A stretch of 14,882 bases of DNA from positions 1 through 14,882 of the forward strand of contig PJAB01001384.1 of assembly GCA_002887195.1 (NCBI GenBank), read 5' to 3'. Every line of letters starts with the position of its first letter. Within the stretch, counting starts at the first letter, position 1. Below, in pieces: positions 1 to 8,400 of the stretch. A model generated the notes under the pieces. It was not told the DNA's origin. It was given only the letters and a program-made list of their open reading frames with translations, and did not search any database. This stretch comes from Chrysochromulina parva. Its lineage: Eukaryota > Haptophyta > Prymnesiales > Chrysochromulinaceae. The translations under genes and the position numbers were made by a program.

Positions 1-560
1 TCGACCTCGCCGTTTCGGACCGACGCGCCGCGGTCGGGCCTCGGACGTGAATTTTGTGGACGTTTCACACTGCAGTATGGCATCTTGCTGCATATGGCGG
101 TTACCGCGTCGTGTTGGGCGTATTGCTAATTGATGTTCCTCCTCGAGCCTGACCGAGGGTATGGGTAAGCTGTGTCACGATCAAGAATTCTACCACCGTG
201 TATCATCATCGGGCGTATGGGTGGGGGGCGTGGTGAAGATTTGACCGCGTTCGGGAAACGGGAAATGCGGCGGAGTGAATCGAATCAATAGGGACCGGGC
301 GAAGTATCCCATATCGTTCCGAGCATATTGATATTCATATCGGCCTGCGGGTAAGACTGTGTTGAGTCATGAGTGTCGCTGCATGGCGCATGTGCGTGAA
401 CACGCGCCGTCATCGGCTCCCCGGGCGCTGGGGTGTCTCGATGGGGTGTCTCGATGGGGTGGCCATCGAGTTGGGGGGTCCATACGAGTTGGGGTGTCGG
501 CTCTCGCGACGGCGAGTCTTGCGCAATGGTACAGCTCTTGCACGAGCCGCGTGTCCAGTT
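1..560. other. Left-edge non-coding region, 3' flank of the PP2C gene
   Basis: No convincing coding sequence was found on either strand. The open frames in the right part (about 360-560) run antisense to, or past the end of, the phosphatase gene and look like chance frames of GC-rich DNA. Bases 1-358 have no long open frame. I saw no tRNA T-arm consensus and no transposon ends. The part next to 560 should hold the 3' UTR of the minus-strand phosphatase gene. A short G-rich repeat at 430-500 is listed separately. Confidence 0.5.
430..500. repeat. Degenerate G-rich short tandem repeat
   Basis: Two perfect adjacent copies of a 13-nt unit (GGGGTGTCTCGAT) lie at 430-442 and 443-455. Looser copies starting with GGGG follow: GGGGTGGCCATCGAGTT at 456-472 and a similar 18-nt unit at 473-490, then GGGGTGTCGG at 491-500. 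It lies just downstream of the phosphatase stop codon, probably in or near its 3' UTR. The runs of four to six G could in principle form a G-quadruplex; that is inference. Confidence 0.6.
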
Positions 561-1832
561 TCAGCGCGTCCAGATGGGTGGCCCCTTCTCGGTCGGAACA
601 GCGAGATTCACGATGATGCATGTCATATTGTCGCCTCCGATGCCGCCCGTCGTCTTCGGGTCGTCTGCGATGCAATGGTCGAGTATCTGCTCACAGATCT
701 CGGGGAGTGGAGTGCTGCGTATACGTTCACGTACGAAGTCGACCACCTGCTGGTTGGTCATGCAATCCCACACGCCGTCGCATGCAAGTACCATGAATTC
801 GTCTCCCTTCTCTATCGTGTGCGTGGTCACATCGGGATGCGCCGTGATGATCTGCTCGTGGCGACCCCGCGCCTTGTCGACCTTGTATTTGAGGTCGCCG
901 AGAGCGCGAGAGAGATTTAGGTTGCCATTGACGCGCCCCTGCGCTGTGACGAAACCACCCGCGCTGGTGATACGCGCCAGCTCCGACGAGAGAGCGGGCT
1001 TATGGTCGGTAGAGAGGGGGATGGCCTTGCCACGACGGCTCAGGATGGCGCGCGAGTCGCCCGCGTTGGCCACAAACAGGGTTCGTCCACGTACCGCCGC
1101 CACGACCGATGTCGCCCCTGCGTCGATGTGCGACGGAGGCAGCGAGCAGACTTGTCGCCCGAGTGCTTCGGCAGCGGCGCCGCCGCCGACGCCGCCGAGT
1201 CCGCCGCCTGCGAGCAGCGCCGAGGAGGGGCCGCCGCTGGCCGCTGCGCCGCCCTGGCGAACGGCCACCTCCTCGTCAGCGGCTGCGCCGGCGGTACCGC
1301 TGGCCACCACCGCGCCGCTTGACGCCGACGCTGCCTGCTGCCGCTTGAGGCTGACGATCTTCTGAAAGAGGTCGACTGCCTCCGTGATGGAGACCTTGCC
1401 CTTACCACTGGCACCCTCGTCGTCGGCCGCGTCTTTATCGGCCGAAGAAGAGGCGTCGGCGCCCTCATCCGCGGGCACACGCGGATCCTTTTTGAGTGCA
1501 CGCACCTCTGGCAGATTGTCCTTGTCCTCGAGCATCTCATCGATGCGGTGGAAGGAGCCTATGAGAGAAGCAGGCAGGTCGCTGCTGAACTGCGGTTGAG
1601 AGGCGAGCACCTTTCCAAAGTGGCGCTTCGCGAACGCGGATACCTCGCGCCCGCCGTGACCGTCGAAGACGCCAAAGACGGTCGTGCCGTCAGGGAGGTC
1701 GCAGGCTATGTGTGCATCCTCCTGCGAGCGGCGCCAACCCTGCATTGAAGAGCAGCCGTAGGTGAAGCCGTCGCGACACTCGCCGCCCTCGCTCTCCTTG
1801 CGGGTGTCGGGCGCGGAAAGGTACGCACCCAT
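561..1832 (-). CDS. PPM1G-like PP2C-type Ser/Thr protein phosphatase
   Basis: A 423-residue metal-dependent (Mg/Mn) PP2C phosphatase, uninterrupted. The N-terminus MGAYLSxP closely resembles animal PPM1G (PP2C gamma) and has Gly2, a possible N-myristoylation site. Catalytic motifs appear in order: MQGWRxSQEDAH (30-41, metal ligands E38 and D39), FDGHGG (56-61), GATSVVA (239-245), NAGDSR (256-261), DHKP (276-279), GRVNGxLNLSRALGD (299-313), CDGVWD (351-356) and GGDNMT (399-404). The metal-binding Asp residues are present, so it should be active. Residues about 113-235 form a low-complexity insertion (acidic Asp/Glu/Ser, then Ala/Gly). PPM1G has an acidic insertion at the same place. The ATG has a good context (A at -3, G at +4) and the N-terminal match supports it. 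PPM1G acts on nuclear, splicing and histone substrates in animals; the same role here is only inferred. Divergent from the cupin gene. Confidence 0.93.
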   Translation of the reverse strand: MGAYLSAPDTRKESEGGECRDGFTYGCSSMQGWRRSQEDAHIACDLPDGTTVFGVFDGHGGREVSAFAKRHFGKVLASQPQFSSDLPASLIGSFHRIDEMLEDKDNLPEVRALKKDPRVPADEGADASSSADKDAADDEGASGKGKVSITEAVDLFQKIVSLKRQQAASASSGAVVASGTAGAAADEEVAVRQGGAAASGGPSSALLAGGGLGGVGGGAAAEALGRQVCSLPPSHIDAGATSVVAAVRGRTLFVANAGDSRAILSRRGKAIPLSTDHKPALSSELARITSAGGFVTAQGRVNGNLNLSRALGDLKYKVDKARGRHEQIITAHPDVTTHTIEKGDEFMVLACDGVWDCMTNQQVVDFVRERIRSTPLPEICEQILDHCIADDPKTTGGIGGDNMTCIIVNLAVPTEKGPPIWTR

Positions 1833-2072
1833 TCTTCCACTATATTGCCTCTAGATGGTGATGCCGACCCTCGCGCTTCCCACCCGACAGCATCGGGACC
1901 CCTGCGGAACACGCGGCACCACCGAAGTTGAGCTCGTAAGAAGGTCCTCCAAGGTCTATCAGAATCATGAAGAAACCATCTAACCTCCAGTATGCGTGTT
2001 TGGACAAAGATACCGGTACAACTCTCTGAACATTCACGACCACGACCCTGCCGCGCGCTTGCGAGTCCGACT
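1833..2072. promoter_or_regulatory. Divergent intergenic region, possible bidirectional promoter
   Basis: About 240 bp separate the start codons of the phosphatase (minus) and the cupin gene (plus), so the promoters and 5' UTRs of both should lie here. A small AT-rich element, TATATT at 1841-1846, lies only about 10 nt from the phosphatase ATG, too close to be a normal TATA box for that gene. An upstream in-frame ATG for the cupin frame lies at 1992. No recognised transcription-factor site was identified. Confidence 0.4.
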
Positions 2073-2771
2073 ATGCGCCTCGATCTCTTCACGGCGATCC
2101 TTTTCTTCCCGCTGGGCTACGTGGCGAACAGCTTTAGTGCTCGACGTGGCTGCACTCGAAGCGGAGCACCGCTGCCTGATGTCGAATCAGATGTGGCAGC
2201 GCAGCTCTACTCTCCGCCTGCACATCACGGGAATGTGGCTGTGCCGTCGGTCTTCTCAGATGCACGCGGCCAGGTCCATAACGTACAATTCGGCGGCTTC
2301 CGATTCAATGTGCTGGTCAGTGAGCCAGGCACTCTTCGTTCTGGCGATGTGCACAGGGCAGATCAGCTCGATATGATCTTCGAGGGCCTGGTACGTGTGA
2401 CAACCCGAGAGAACGGCCGCGACGTTGAGCGCGAGTACGGCGCAGGAGATCTGGTGATTGTGCCGGCGAATACGCCTCACATTTTCAAGGCAGTGAACCG
2501 CACGGTCATGGCGGAATGGTGGCGTGGCGGCTCCTTTGAGGCTCGCTACTACAGGCCCTATCGCAAACAAGTGGATGAAGACCTCGAGTGGAGAAACAAG
2601 TGCAAGGACCTGCTGCCGATGAGTGAGTGCAGCCACGCAGTGGGCGCAGGCAAATGCCCTAGGCCGCATTTTAGTAAAACTTGCGCACGCTCGTGTGGGA
2701 TATGTGCTGGCCACCCACCACCTCGTGGACCTCCAGGCCCTGTGCTGACGTGGACTGACGTGAAGTCGTGA
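2073..2771 (+). CDS. Secreted cupin-domain protein with C-terminal ShKT-like cysteine module
   Basis: A 232-residue protein starting at ATG 2073. The open frame extends up to an ATG at 1992, but the later start gives a typical signal peptide (MRLDLFTAILFFPLGYVA) and is preferred. A single cupin barrel spans about residues 50-155. Its second motif is clear (GDLVIVPANTPHIF, 125-138, with H136). Motif 1 is atypical (HRADQLDMIFEG from H94): the second His is Ala96, and Gln98 sits where the usual Glu ligand lies, so the metal site may be altered. Six cysteines at 177, 186, 195, 204, 208 and 211 end in CARSCGIC, a pattern typical of ShKT domains, usually extracellular and disulfide-bonded. A short Pro/Gly tail follows (GHPPPRGPPGP). 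The predicted location is secretory pathway or outside the cell. The substrate is unknown; many algal and plant proteins pair ShKT with an enzyme domain. Confidence 0.8.
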   Translation: MRLDLFTAILFFPLGYVANSFSARRGCTRSGAPLPDVESDVAAQLYSPPAHHGNVAVPSVFSDARGQVHNVQFGGFRFNVLVSEPGTLRSGDVHRADQLDMIFEGLVRVTTRENGRDVEREYGAGDLVIVPANTPHIFKAVNRTVMAEWWRGGSFEARYYRPYRKQVDEDLEWRNKCKDLLPMSECSHAVGAGKCPRPHFSKTCARSCGICAGHPPPRGPPGPVLTWTDVKS

Positions 2772-2885
2772 ACAGCTGAGCAACTACCGTGAGCAGAGCG
2801 GTGAGCGCGCTGGCGCTGGCCCGACCTAGGGAGTCGTACTTTGACAACGTAAACTTGTATGTAACGCCCGTGATGCCAGCCACCA

Positions 2886-2900
2886 ACACACACACACACA
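2886..2900. repeat. (AC)n dinucleotide microsatellite
   Basis: A perfect 15-nt alternating run ACACACACACACACA in the spacer downstream of the cupin gene. It is likely polymorphic in length. No function is indicated. Confidence 0.9.
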
Positions 2901-3293
2901 ACTCGGTGAGGGAGTAGGCATAATCAGACGTCCAATACTCCTCCGGCCGCCCGCGACGGTCCGAGGCCGAGCGGCGAGCGGGCCCGAAGCCGCACCGCCA
3001 TCGGCCATGGGCCATGCACGTGTAATAATAGCCGCGCCGCTCGACCGCTCGTCCTTTCAGAGCTAAATATTTCAGAGCCTTTCATGTCCGCTTCAAGACA
3101 TCATGACGGGCACAGATCAGCAGTAGAATGCGGCCCACAGAGCCACAGTGGCGCCGCGTGGATAAGTGGATCGGTGCGGCGTACCCGGTACAAGTAATCG
3201 GCGAGACCATTCGAGACGTGCACGTGGGGCGACCCCCAAATACGCGATTGGTATGTGACGGACAGACGGACAGAAGAAAACGTGATCCGCCTC

Positions 3294-3300
3294 TATATGC
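3294..3300 (+). promoter_or_regulatory. Possible TATA-like element upstream of the EngB gene
   Basis: TATATGC lies in an otherwise GC-rich stretch, about 100 bp upstream of the EngB start codon. The position would suit a core promoter with a 5' UTR of roughly 70 nt. A short AT match like this can easily occur by chance, and TATA use in this lineage is not established from the window. Confidence 0.2.
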
Positions 3301-3396
3301 TCCTCGTGCCACGGAAGCCGAGACGCGTTGTGTTGGTTCAAGTTCCGGCGGCGCGACACACGGCGCGTGACTTCTCATGCGTCGTGACTCCGCTGG

Positions 3397-5148
3397 ATGA
3401 TCAAGCTGCTCATGCGCGCCTCCGTCACGTCCCTCCTCCTCGGCTCAGCACGTGCGCTGCTGCGCTCGGCGCCAACGGGAGCAGGGCAGAGCGTGCGGAT
3501 CAATTTGCGGCACCACAGCGCCATTCGCTTAAGCATGATTGGCGATGGTGGTGCTGCAGCAGCTGCTGTCGAGGAGTCTGGCCGACTCAGCAAGCGCGCT
3601 GCACGGCGGCGACGGCACAGCGAAGCGACGCCTCAAGAATCCGGTAGCCCGAAAGCGAGACCTCCATCTGTGGCGATCACTGAGCTCGCGGCGGCGCCGG
3701 CAGAATGGCTACGCGACATGGAAGTGGCTGCGGCTCTGGCCTCTCACTTTGCCAAGCTTGAGCAACCTGACAAGGCCCTCGGGTTGTATGAGCAGGCGCG
3801 GAGCGGCACGAGCATGGTGACAACCCGCGAGGTGCTGCCGCTCGTAATCCGATCGCTTCTGCGCATGCGGCGCGTCGACCTCGCCCTCGAGCTGCACCAG
3901 CGGCACACGCGCGAGCGGCCCAACCTGCCCGAGCCGAGCAGCGCATGCGTGCTCTTCTTGGCGCTGTGCCGCACGGGCCAACTGGAGCAAGCAGATGCTA
4001 TGCTTACAGAGCTCATGCTTGCACATCCGCGCCCGGCACAAGATGCTGCAGCGGATGGTGAGGCGAGACCCACCGTGAGCTGGAGGCTTGGGGTGGTCCC
4101 GGGGGAGGGTGACCAGGAGCAAGAGCCGATGTGGCATGCAGTGGGCTCGGTGATGGTGCCTGCGCTCGTGGACTCGCGCCTGGATGCAGGGGACCTCGAC
4201 GGCGCGTGCACTCTCGCCGAGGCGATGGTCTCCGCCGCGCCGCTGTGCGTCCCACCGCTGCACACGCTTACGAAGCTCACGCGCGCGTTTGGCAAGGCAC
4301 GATGCATGCCTGGTGTGTACGCCTGCCTCGAGGCTCAGCTCGCGGGCGGGCTAGAGGCCGACGCGGAGTCCCTGCAGGTGCTAGTCGATGCCCTCGTGCG
4401 CTCGGCGCGCTTCGTTAAGGGCGGTGTCTCGATGGACACGCTGCCGCGCGAGCCCATCCCGGAGGTCGCCTTCATTGGACGTTCGAACGTGGGCAAATCT
4501 TCGCTTGTCAACATGGTCCTCGGCCGGCGCGCAATCGCGTACACGTCGAAGACGCCGGGCAAGACGCAGCAGTACAACTACTTCATCTTGAACGAGCCGG
4601 CGGCGGGCCAGCGCGCCGCCGTTGGCACCTTCCACGTCGTCGACATGCCCGGACTTGGCTATGCCAAGGTGCCGGGGGCGGAGCGGCGCAAGTGGCTCAC
4701 CTTCCTTGGGCAGTACGCGGCGGCACGGCCGCAGCTGCGGCTGCTGGTGCACCTGGTCGACGGCCAGGTGGGGCCGATGGAGGTGGACCTTGCCATCATG
4801 CGCATGGTCAAGGAGGCGCACGCACGCGCAGGCAGCGCCGCCGGCGCTTCTGTGGCTTCAAACGCTGACGAGTCTGGCATTGCCGCCGAGGTTATCGAGG
4901 CTGTGAGGGCTGTCGAGGCCAGCGGCGCGACAGGTGGCGGTGCAGGATGTCCGTGGCGGTACGCCATCGTCCTTACCAAGGCCGACAAGGGAGGCCTAAT
5001 GGCCGTAAAGCGCTCGCGCATTGCCGTTGAGCGCGCGCTGGAAGAGATCGGGTGGCTGGAGCCGGCAGACATTGTGATGACGAGCTCCAAGGCGAAGACA
5101 GGACGGCACGAGATGTGGCGGCTGCTCCGGCCCGTGATACTTTCGTGA
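3397..5148 (+). CDS. EngB/YihA-family ribosome-biogenesis GTPase with N-terminal PPR/TPR-like helical repeats
   Basis: A 583-residue, probably organelle-targeted GTPase. An in-frame stop 12 nt upstream fixes ATG 3397 as the first possible start. Residues 1-45 are basic, rich in Ser, Ala and Leu and free of acidic residues, as in a transit or presequence. Residues about 105-335 are paired helices resembling pentatricopeptide or TPR repeats, for example KLEQPDKALGLYEQARSG, MRRVDLALELHQRH, TGQLEQADAMLTELM and AGDLDGACTLAEAMV. The GTPase domain (about 336-583) has all G motifs: G1 GRSNVGKSS (361-369), G2 TPGKT (386-390), G3 DMPGLGYAKV (416-425), G4 TKAD (527-530) and G5 SSKAKTG (563-569). A low-complexity insertion (about 475-517) lies between G3 and G4. 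Bacterial EngB (about 200 residues) helps assemble the large ribosomal subunit; a plastid or mitochondrial version of that role is inferred. The helical half is absent from bacterial EngB. Confidence 0.92.
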   Translation: MIKLLMRASVTSLLLGSARALLRSAPTGAGQSVRINLRHHSAIRLSMIGDGGAAAAAVEESGRLSKRAARRRRHSEATPQESGSPKARPPSVAITELAAAPAEWLRDMEVAAALASHFAKLEQPDKALGLYEQARSGTSMVTTREVLPLVIRSLLRMRRVDLALELHQRHTRERPNLPEPSSACVLFLALCRTGQLEQADAMLTELMLAHPRPAQDAAADGEARPTVSWRLGVVPGEGDQEQEPMWHAVGSVMVPALVDSRLDAGDLDGACTLAEAMVSAAPLCVPPLHTLTKLTRAFGKARCMPGVYACLEAQLAGGLEADAESLQVLVDALVRSARFVKGGVSMDTLPREPIPEVAFIGRSNVGKSSLVNMVLGRRAIAYTSKTPGKTQQYNYFILNEPAAGQRAAVGTFHVVDMPGLGYAKVPGAERRKWLTFLGQYAAARPQLRLLVHLVDGQVGPMEVDLAIMRMVKEAHARAGSAAGASVASNADESGIAAEVIEAVRAVEASGATGGGAGCPWRYAIVLTKADKGGLMAVKRSRIAVERALEEIGWLEPADIVMTSSKAKTGRHEMWRLLRPVILS

Positions 5149-5474
5149 TACTAGACTTGAAGGGGAAGGATTGAATAGGCCCGCTCGCTTCACGCCTTGG
5201 GCGCCTCGCGATCTCCCGCGGCCGCGCCCGGCCGGGGGCGCGTCCGAGTGTTTTGTTCCCGTAATTGGATTTATTTTCGTTGTTAGATACTTCGCTTTTC
5301 GGCGTATTTCGTTGTTAGATACTTCCCGGTCTACCGTACACAGCCGGCTACCGCCTCCGCGTCGCGTAGCCGTAGGTCTAGCCGACGCGCGACCGGAGGG
5401 TCGTCACTCTTCGTAATTATGCCGGCCTGCCGAGGCGGCTTGTGAGCTTTGAGCTGTGATCCTGCCCGCATTGC
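5149..5474. other. Convergent intergenic region between the EngB and GH5 genes
   Basis: A 326-bp spacer holding the 3' ends of two convergent genes. It has a 32-bp-period duplication (listed separately) and a weak inverted repeat CGGCTA/TAGCCG (5345-5350 and 5367-5372). A plus-strand open frame across it begins at TTG and shows no recognisable domain, so it is not called as a gene. Confidence 0.5.
5272..5325. repeat. Two-copy direct repeat, 32-bp period
   Basis: A near-identical segment containing CGTTGTTAGATACTTC occurs at 5278-5293 and 5310-5325. The similarity extends upstream (TATTTTCG against TATTTCG), giving about 21-22 nt of match per copy. An 11-nt spacer separates the copies. It is AT-richer than its surroundings and lies about 125 bp after the EngB stop codon, probably in a 3' UTR or terminator region. 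Confidence 0.8.
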
Positions 5475-8400
5475 TCAAATGTGGCTGGCATGCTCGTCGT
5501 CACCAGTTGGCGCGGGCGGCGGTGAGCTAGGCCGCTTCACTTGCACGGAGGCAGGTACTGGCGCGTCTGGCGCAGAGCAGAGCGAGAGGGCGCCGATGGC
5601 CTCGGATATCTCTGCAGTGATAGCACGTGCCGAGGGTGGCCTGCAGGAGAAGCTGACCTCACTCGCCAGCACCATCTTGTCCGCCAGATCGGCATCGGCC
5701 TCATCATGCATGTCGCCGGCAGGCACGTCTCCGGCGCCGAACCCATCGTCTAGCAGCTCGCCGCCCCACCAGCGCGGGTCGAGCCACTGACGGCGCACGC
5801 ACTCTCGAAGGTCCCACATGGGCTCTCCCGGTATGATGGCCCCGCGGTTGGCCGAGGGGGCATCGACCTTCCAAGTCCAGAAATACCACGAGGCGCCGCG
5901 CGACGCGAACTGCATCACCTGCGCCCGCCCGAGCTTGCGATAGATGGCGTGCTGCGCCGCCTCGTCCTTGGCTGCGAGCACCTGCGCGATCGGGAACTTG
6001 TCATCCCACACGGGCAGGCGCAGGGACCACTCGGACACGCACGAGGGAGCGGGCAGGTGTGTGAGGCATGGGAAGTGCCCCTCGCCCGTGCGCGCATTCT
6101 CGAGCGACTCTTCGAGCGAGGTCTCGCGCTGCCACGCGTCGCCAAAGCACTGGTACAGGTGCGCATCGATGACGATGTTCTCAAAGTACGTCATTGGGAA
6201 GCCCGCCGCCTCGAAGTCGCTCCAAGCACGCTTGTACGCGGGGAAGACGAGGGAGCACTGCGTGTGTGGCCGCGCCGCGTGGTACGCCTTCTCATAGAAC
6301 CCAACCAGCGTCTCGATAGGGATCTCATTCGACGGCTCGTTGATGACCGTCAGTGCGTCGAGCGCGGGATGACGCCCCCACAAACGCGCGGCGTGCTCGA
6401 CGCACCGGACAGTGGCCTCCACATCCCACATAGACGGCGTCCACTCGCGGTCGACGAAGCCGCACGCCTGCTCGCCCGACTGGCCACCAGGTGCACCGTG
6501 CAGACACAGGTTGACCAAGAGACCTGCGGCGGCGCACGCATCGAGGCATTGGCTGATGACATGCTCAGCAGGCCCCACGTACTCGTGTGCCGTGCGAAGC
6601 CACTCTCGTGCGCCTGTGTACGGCGGCGCGGGCTTGCGGACGATGGGTGGCCCAGGCGGATCAAGCAACCAATAGCCAAAGGGCACCCGCACCGCCGTGA
6701 GCCCGAGCCGCTTGATCTGCGCGAGGTCGGCGGCGGTGATCCAACTCGCACGGTGTCGCGCAATCGCCTCACGCTCTAGCACCTGACACAATCGGAACTC
6801 GTCGATCGCCCCTGGCACGCTGCTGAAGAGTGTCTCCTGCATCCAGGCCTCGCAAATCAACCATCCACCGAGGTTGACGCCCACGCGCGGAAGAAGCCCG
6901 CCCGCCGCCAGCGCAGTCGCGTGCTGCTCAAAACGCTCCTTGTGGAGCCTGCCGAGCCGCTCGTCGCCCGATCGCGCGTGGACCGCTGCCCAAGAAGCGG
7001 ACCAGACGAGATAGATGAGGCTGTGCGCGAGGCCGGCGGGCAGACGCCGCTGCAGCTCGTCTGCATGCTGCTCAAAGCGCCGGTATTCCACTGCGGCCTC
7101 CTCCGCCTCTGCCTCGGTGCCCTCCTCCACGCCGTCCTCCTCCTCGCCGTCCTCCCCGCCTTCGTCGTCCACCTCGCCTTCGTTCTCCTCGCCTTCGTTC
7201 TCCTCGCCTTCGTTCTCCTCGCCTCCCTCCTCACCCTCCTCCTCGTCCTCCTCCTCGCCACCGTTCTCCTCGCCGCCGTTCTCCTCGCCGCCGTTCTCCT
7301 CGCCGCTTCCCTCCTCGCATCCCTCCCCGCCTCCCTCCTCGCCCTCCTTCTCGCCATCTTCCCACGCGCCTTCCTCGCCGCCCTCCTCTTCCTCGCCCTC
7401 CTCCTCCTCCTCAGCCTGTGAAAAGTAGCTCAACCCTGTTAAGCCGCCGTCCCCCCACAGCGTGTTGAGCTCGGCTAGCGGCGGCAGCGCGGTCTGCAGT
7501 GGGAACGAGTACGCGTGAGACAGCTCAAGCCCTTTACGGGTCTCTGTAGGCACCCCAAGCGCGTGAAGGCCCGCCGGCATGGACACGCTGGGGCTCCCGG
7601 CGGGGCTCGCGCTCGGGGCGATGGCGCTCGGCACGGCGCGAGGGCTCCAGTCGGCAGACGAGGAGGAGGAAGACGCATCTGTGGCCAAGCTCGGTGGCAC
7701 CGTGGATGACGACGAGCCCGTCGCGACGGACGGAGGCAAGGTTGTGCTCGTCTGGTCCGCTGTGCCGCCGATCCATTCGGCTTCGTCAATTGCTTCGTCC
7801 TCGGCCACGTCGGGTGTTGCTGCCTCCGTCGCACCCGTAACGGCACAACCGCCTGCAGCACGCTTTCGCTTGCGTTCAGCCTCGGCGTCTGCCTCCAACT
7901 GGCGCGTGATTGAGAGGTCTCGCTTGAGGGCGGGCGTGTGGGTAGGCAGGCGCAGCTCCTCGGGCATGTCCTCCGAGTCGGTGCCATGGGATGCATCCGC
8001 CAGCTCGGCAACTGTGGGTGAGCGGCGTGTTGGAGCTGTTGGACCGGGTGAATTGACTGACTGACTGACTGTGGGGGAGCGGCGGGTGGCTCGCTTCTCC
8101 CCCGGGGTGGCGCCCGGGGCTGGGTCGCTCACCCGCATGCCTCCGGGAGGCGTTGGAGGCGGTGGGCGCTCGTGTACGTCGAGCGCCAGAGAAGCCGATG
8201 CGGCCGCGTCCAAGGGTGTCGCCTCCAATGGCTTGCGCGGCGTCGCTAGCGGCGGCTCGTCTTCAGCGGTGGCGAGCTCCACGGCAAGGGCCGCGTCAAG
8301 CTCGAGATCGTCTTCGTCCTCGCCATGCCTGAGAACGTCGTCGTCCTGATCGTCCTCCTCCTCGTCGTCTTCCACCTCGCCGAGCGAGAGCGCCGATTCG

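Larger units (their letters stand above)
2772..3396. other. Intergenic region between the cupin and EngB genes
   Basis: This 625-bp spacer lies between two plus-strand genes and should hold the cupin 3' UTR and the EngB promoter and 5' UTR. It contains a CA microsatellite at 2886-2900 and a TATA-like element near 3294. A minus-strand open frame at 2671-3015 overlaps the cupin gene tail and encodes two hydrophobic stretches, partly from the microsatellite; I do not call it a gene. No tRNA, transposon or other RNA gene was recognised. Confidence 0.5.

Noticed and set aside
1992..2072. Upstream ATG giving 27 extra residues on the cupin protein.
   Set aside because: The extension would bury an otherwise normal signal peptide. 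It could still be used if the protein has a second, non-secreted form.
2671..3015. Minus-strand open frame of 114 codons with two hydrophobic stretches, resembling a small membrane protein.
   Set aside because: It overlaps the 3' coding end of the cupin gene antisense, part of the hydrophobic stretch comes from the CA microsatellite, and no known domain is recognisable. Expression data would be needed to revive it.
3327..3350. GGTTCAAGTTCC resembles a tRNA T-arm.
   Set aside because: The flanking bases do not form a five-pair T stem, and no acceptor, D or anticodon stems can be drawn upstream.
5171..5416. Plus-strand open frame of 81 codons between EngB and GH5.
   Set aside because: It starts at TTG, crosses the 32-bp duplication and has no recognisable domain.
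7171..7308. Regular short repeats considered as a CRISPR array.
   Set aside because: The units are contiguous 15-mers without unique spacers, lie inside a coding frame and encode a low-complexity acidic tract.
6921..7428. Two long plus-strand frames rich in Leu/Ala/Val and in Ser/Pro that look like a membrane protein or a mucin-like protein.
   Set aside because: They are the antisense readings of the Glu/Gly tract of the GH5 gene, whose minus-strand frame is continuous with a conserved catalytic domain.
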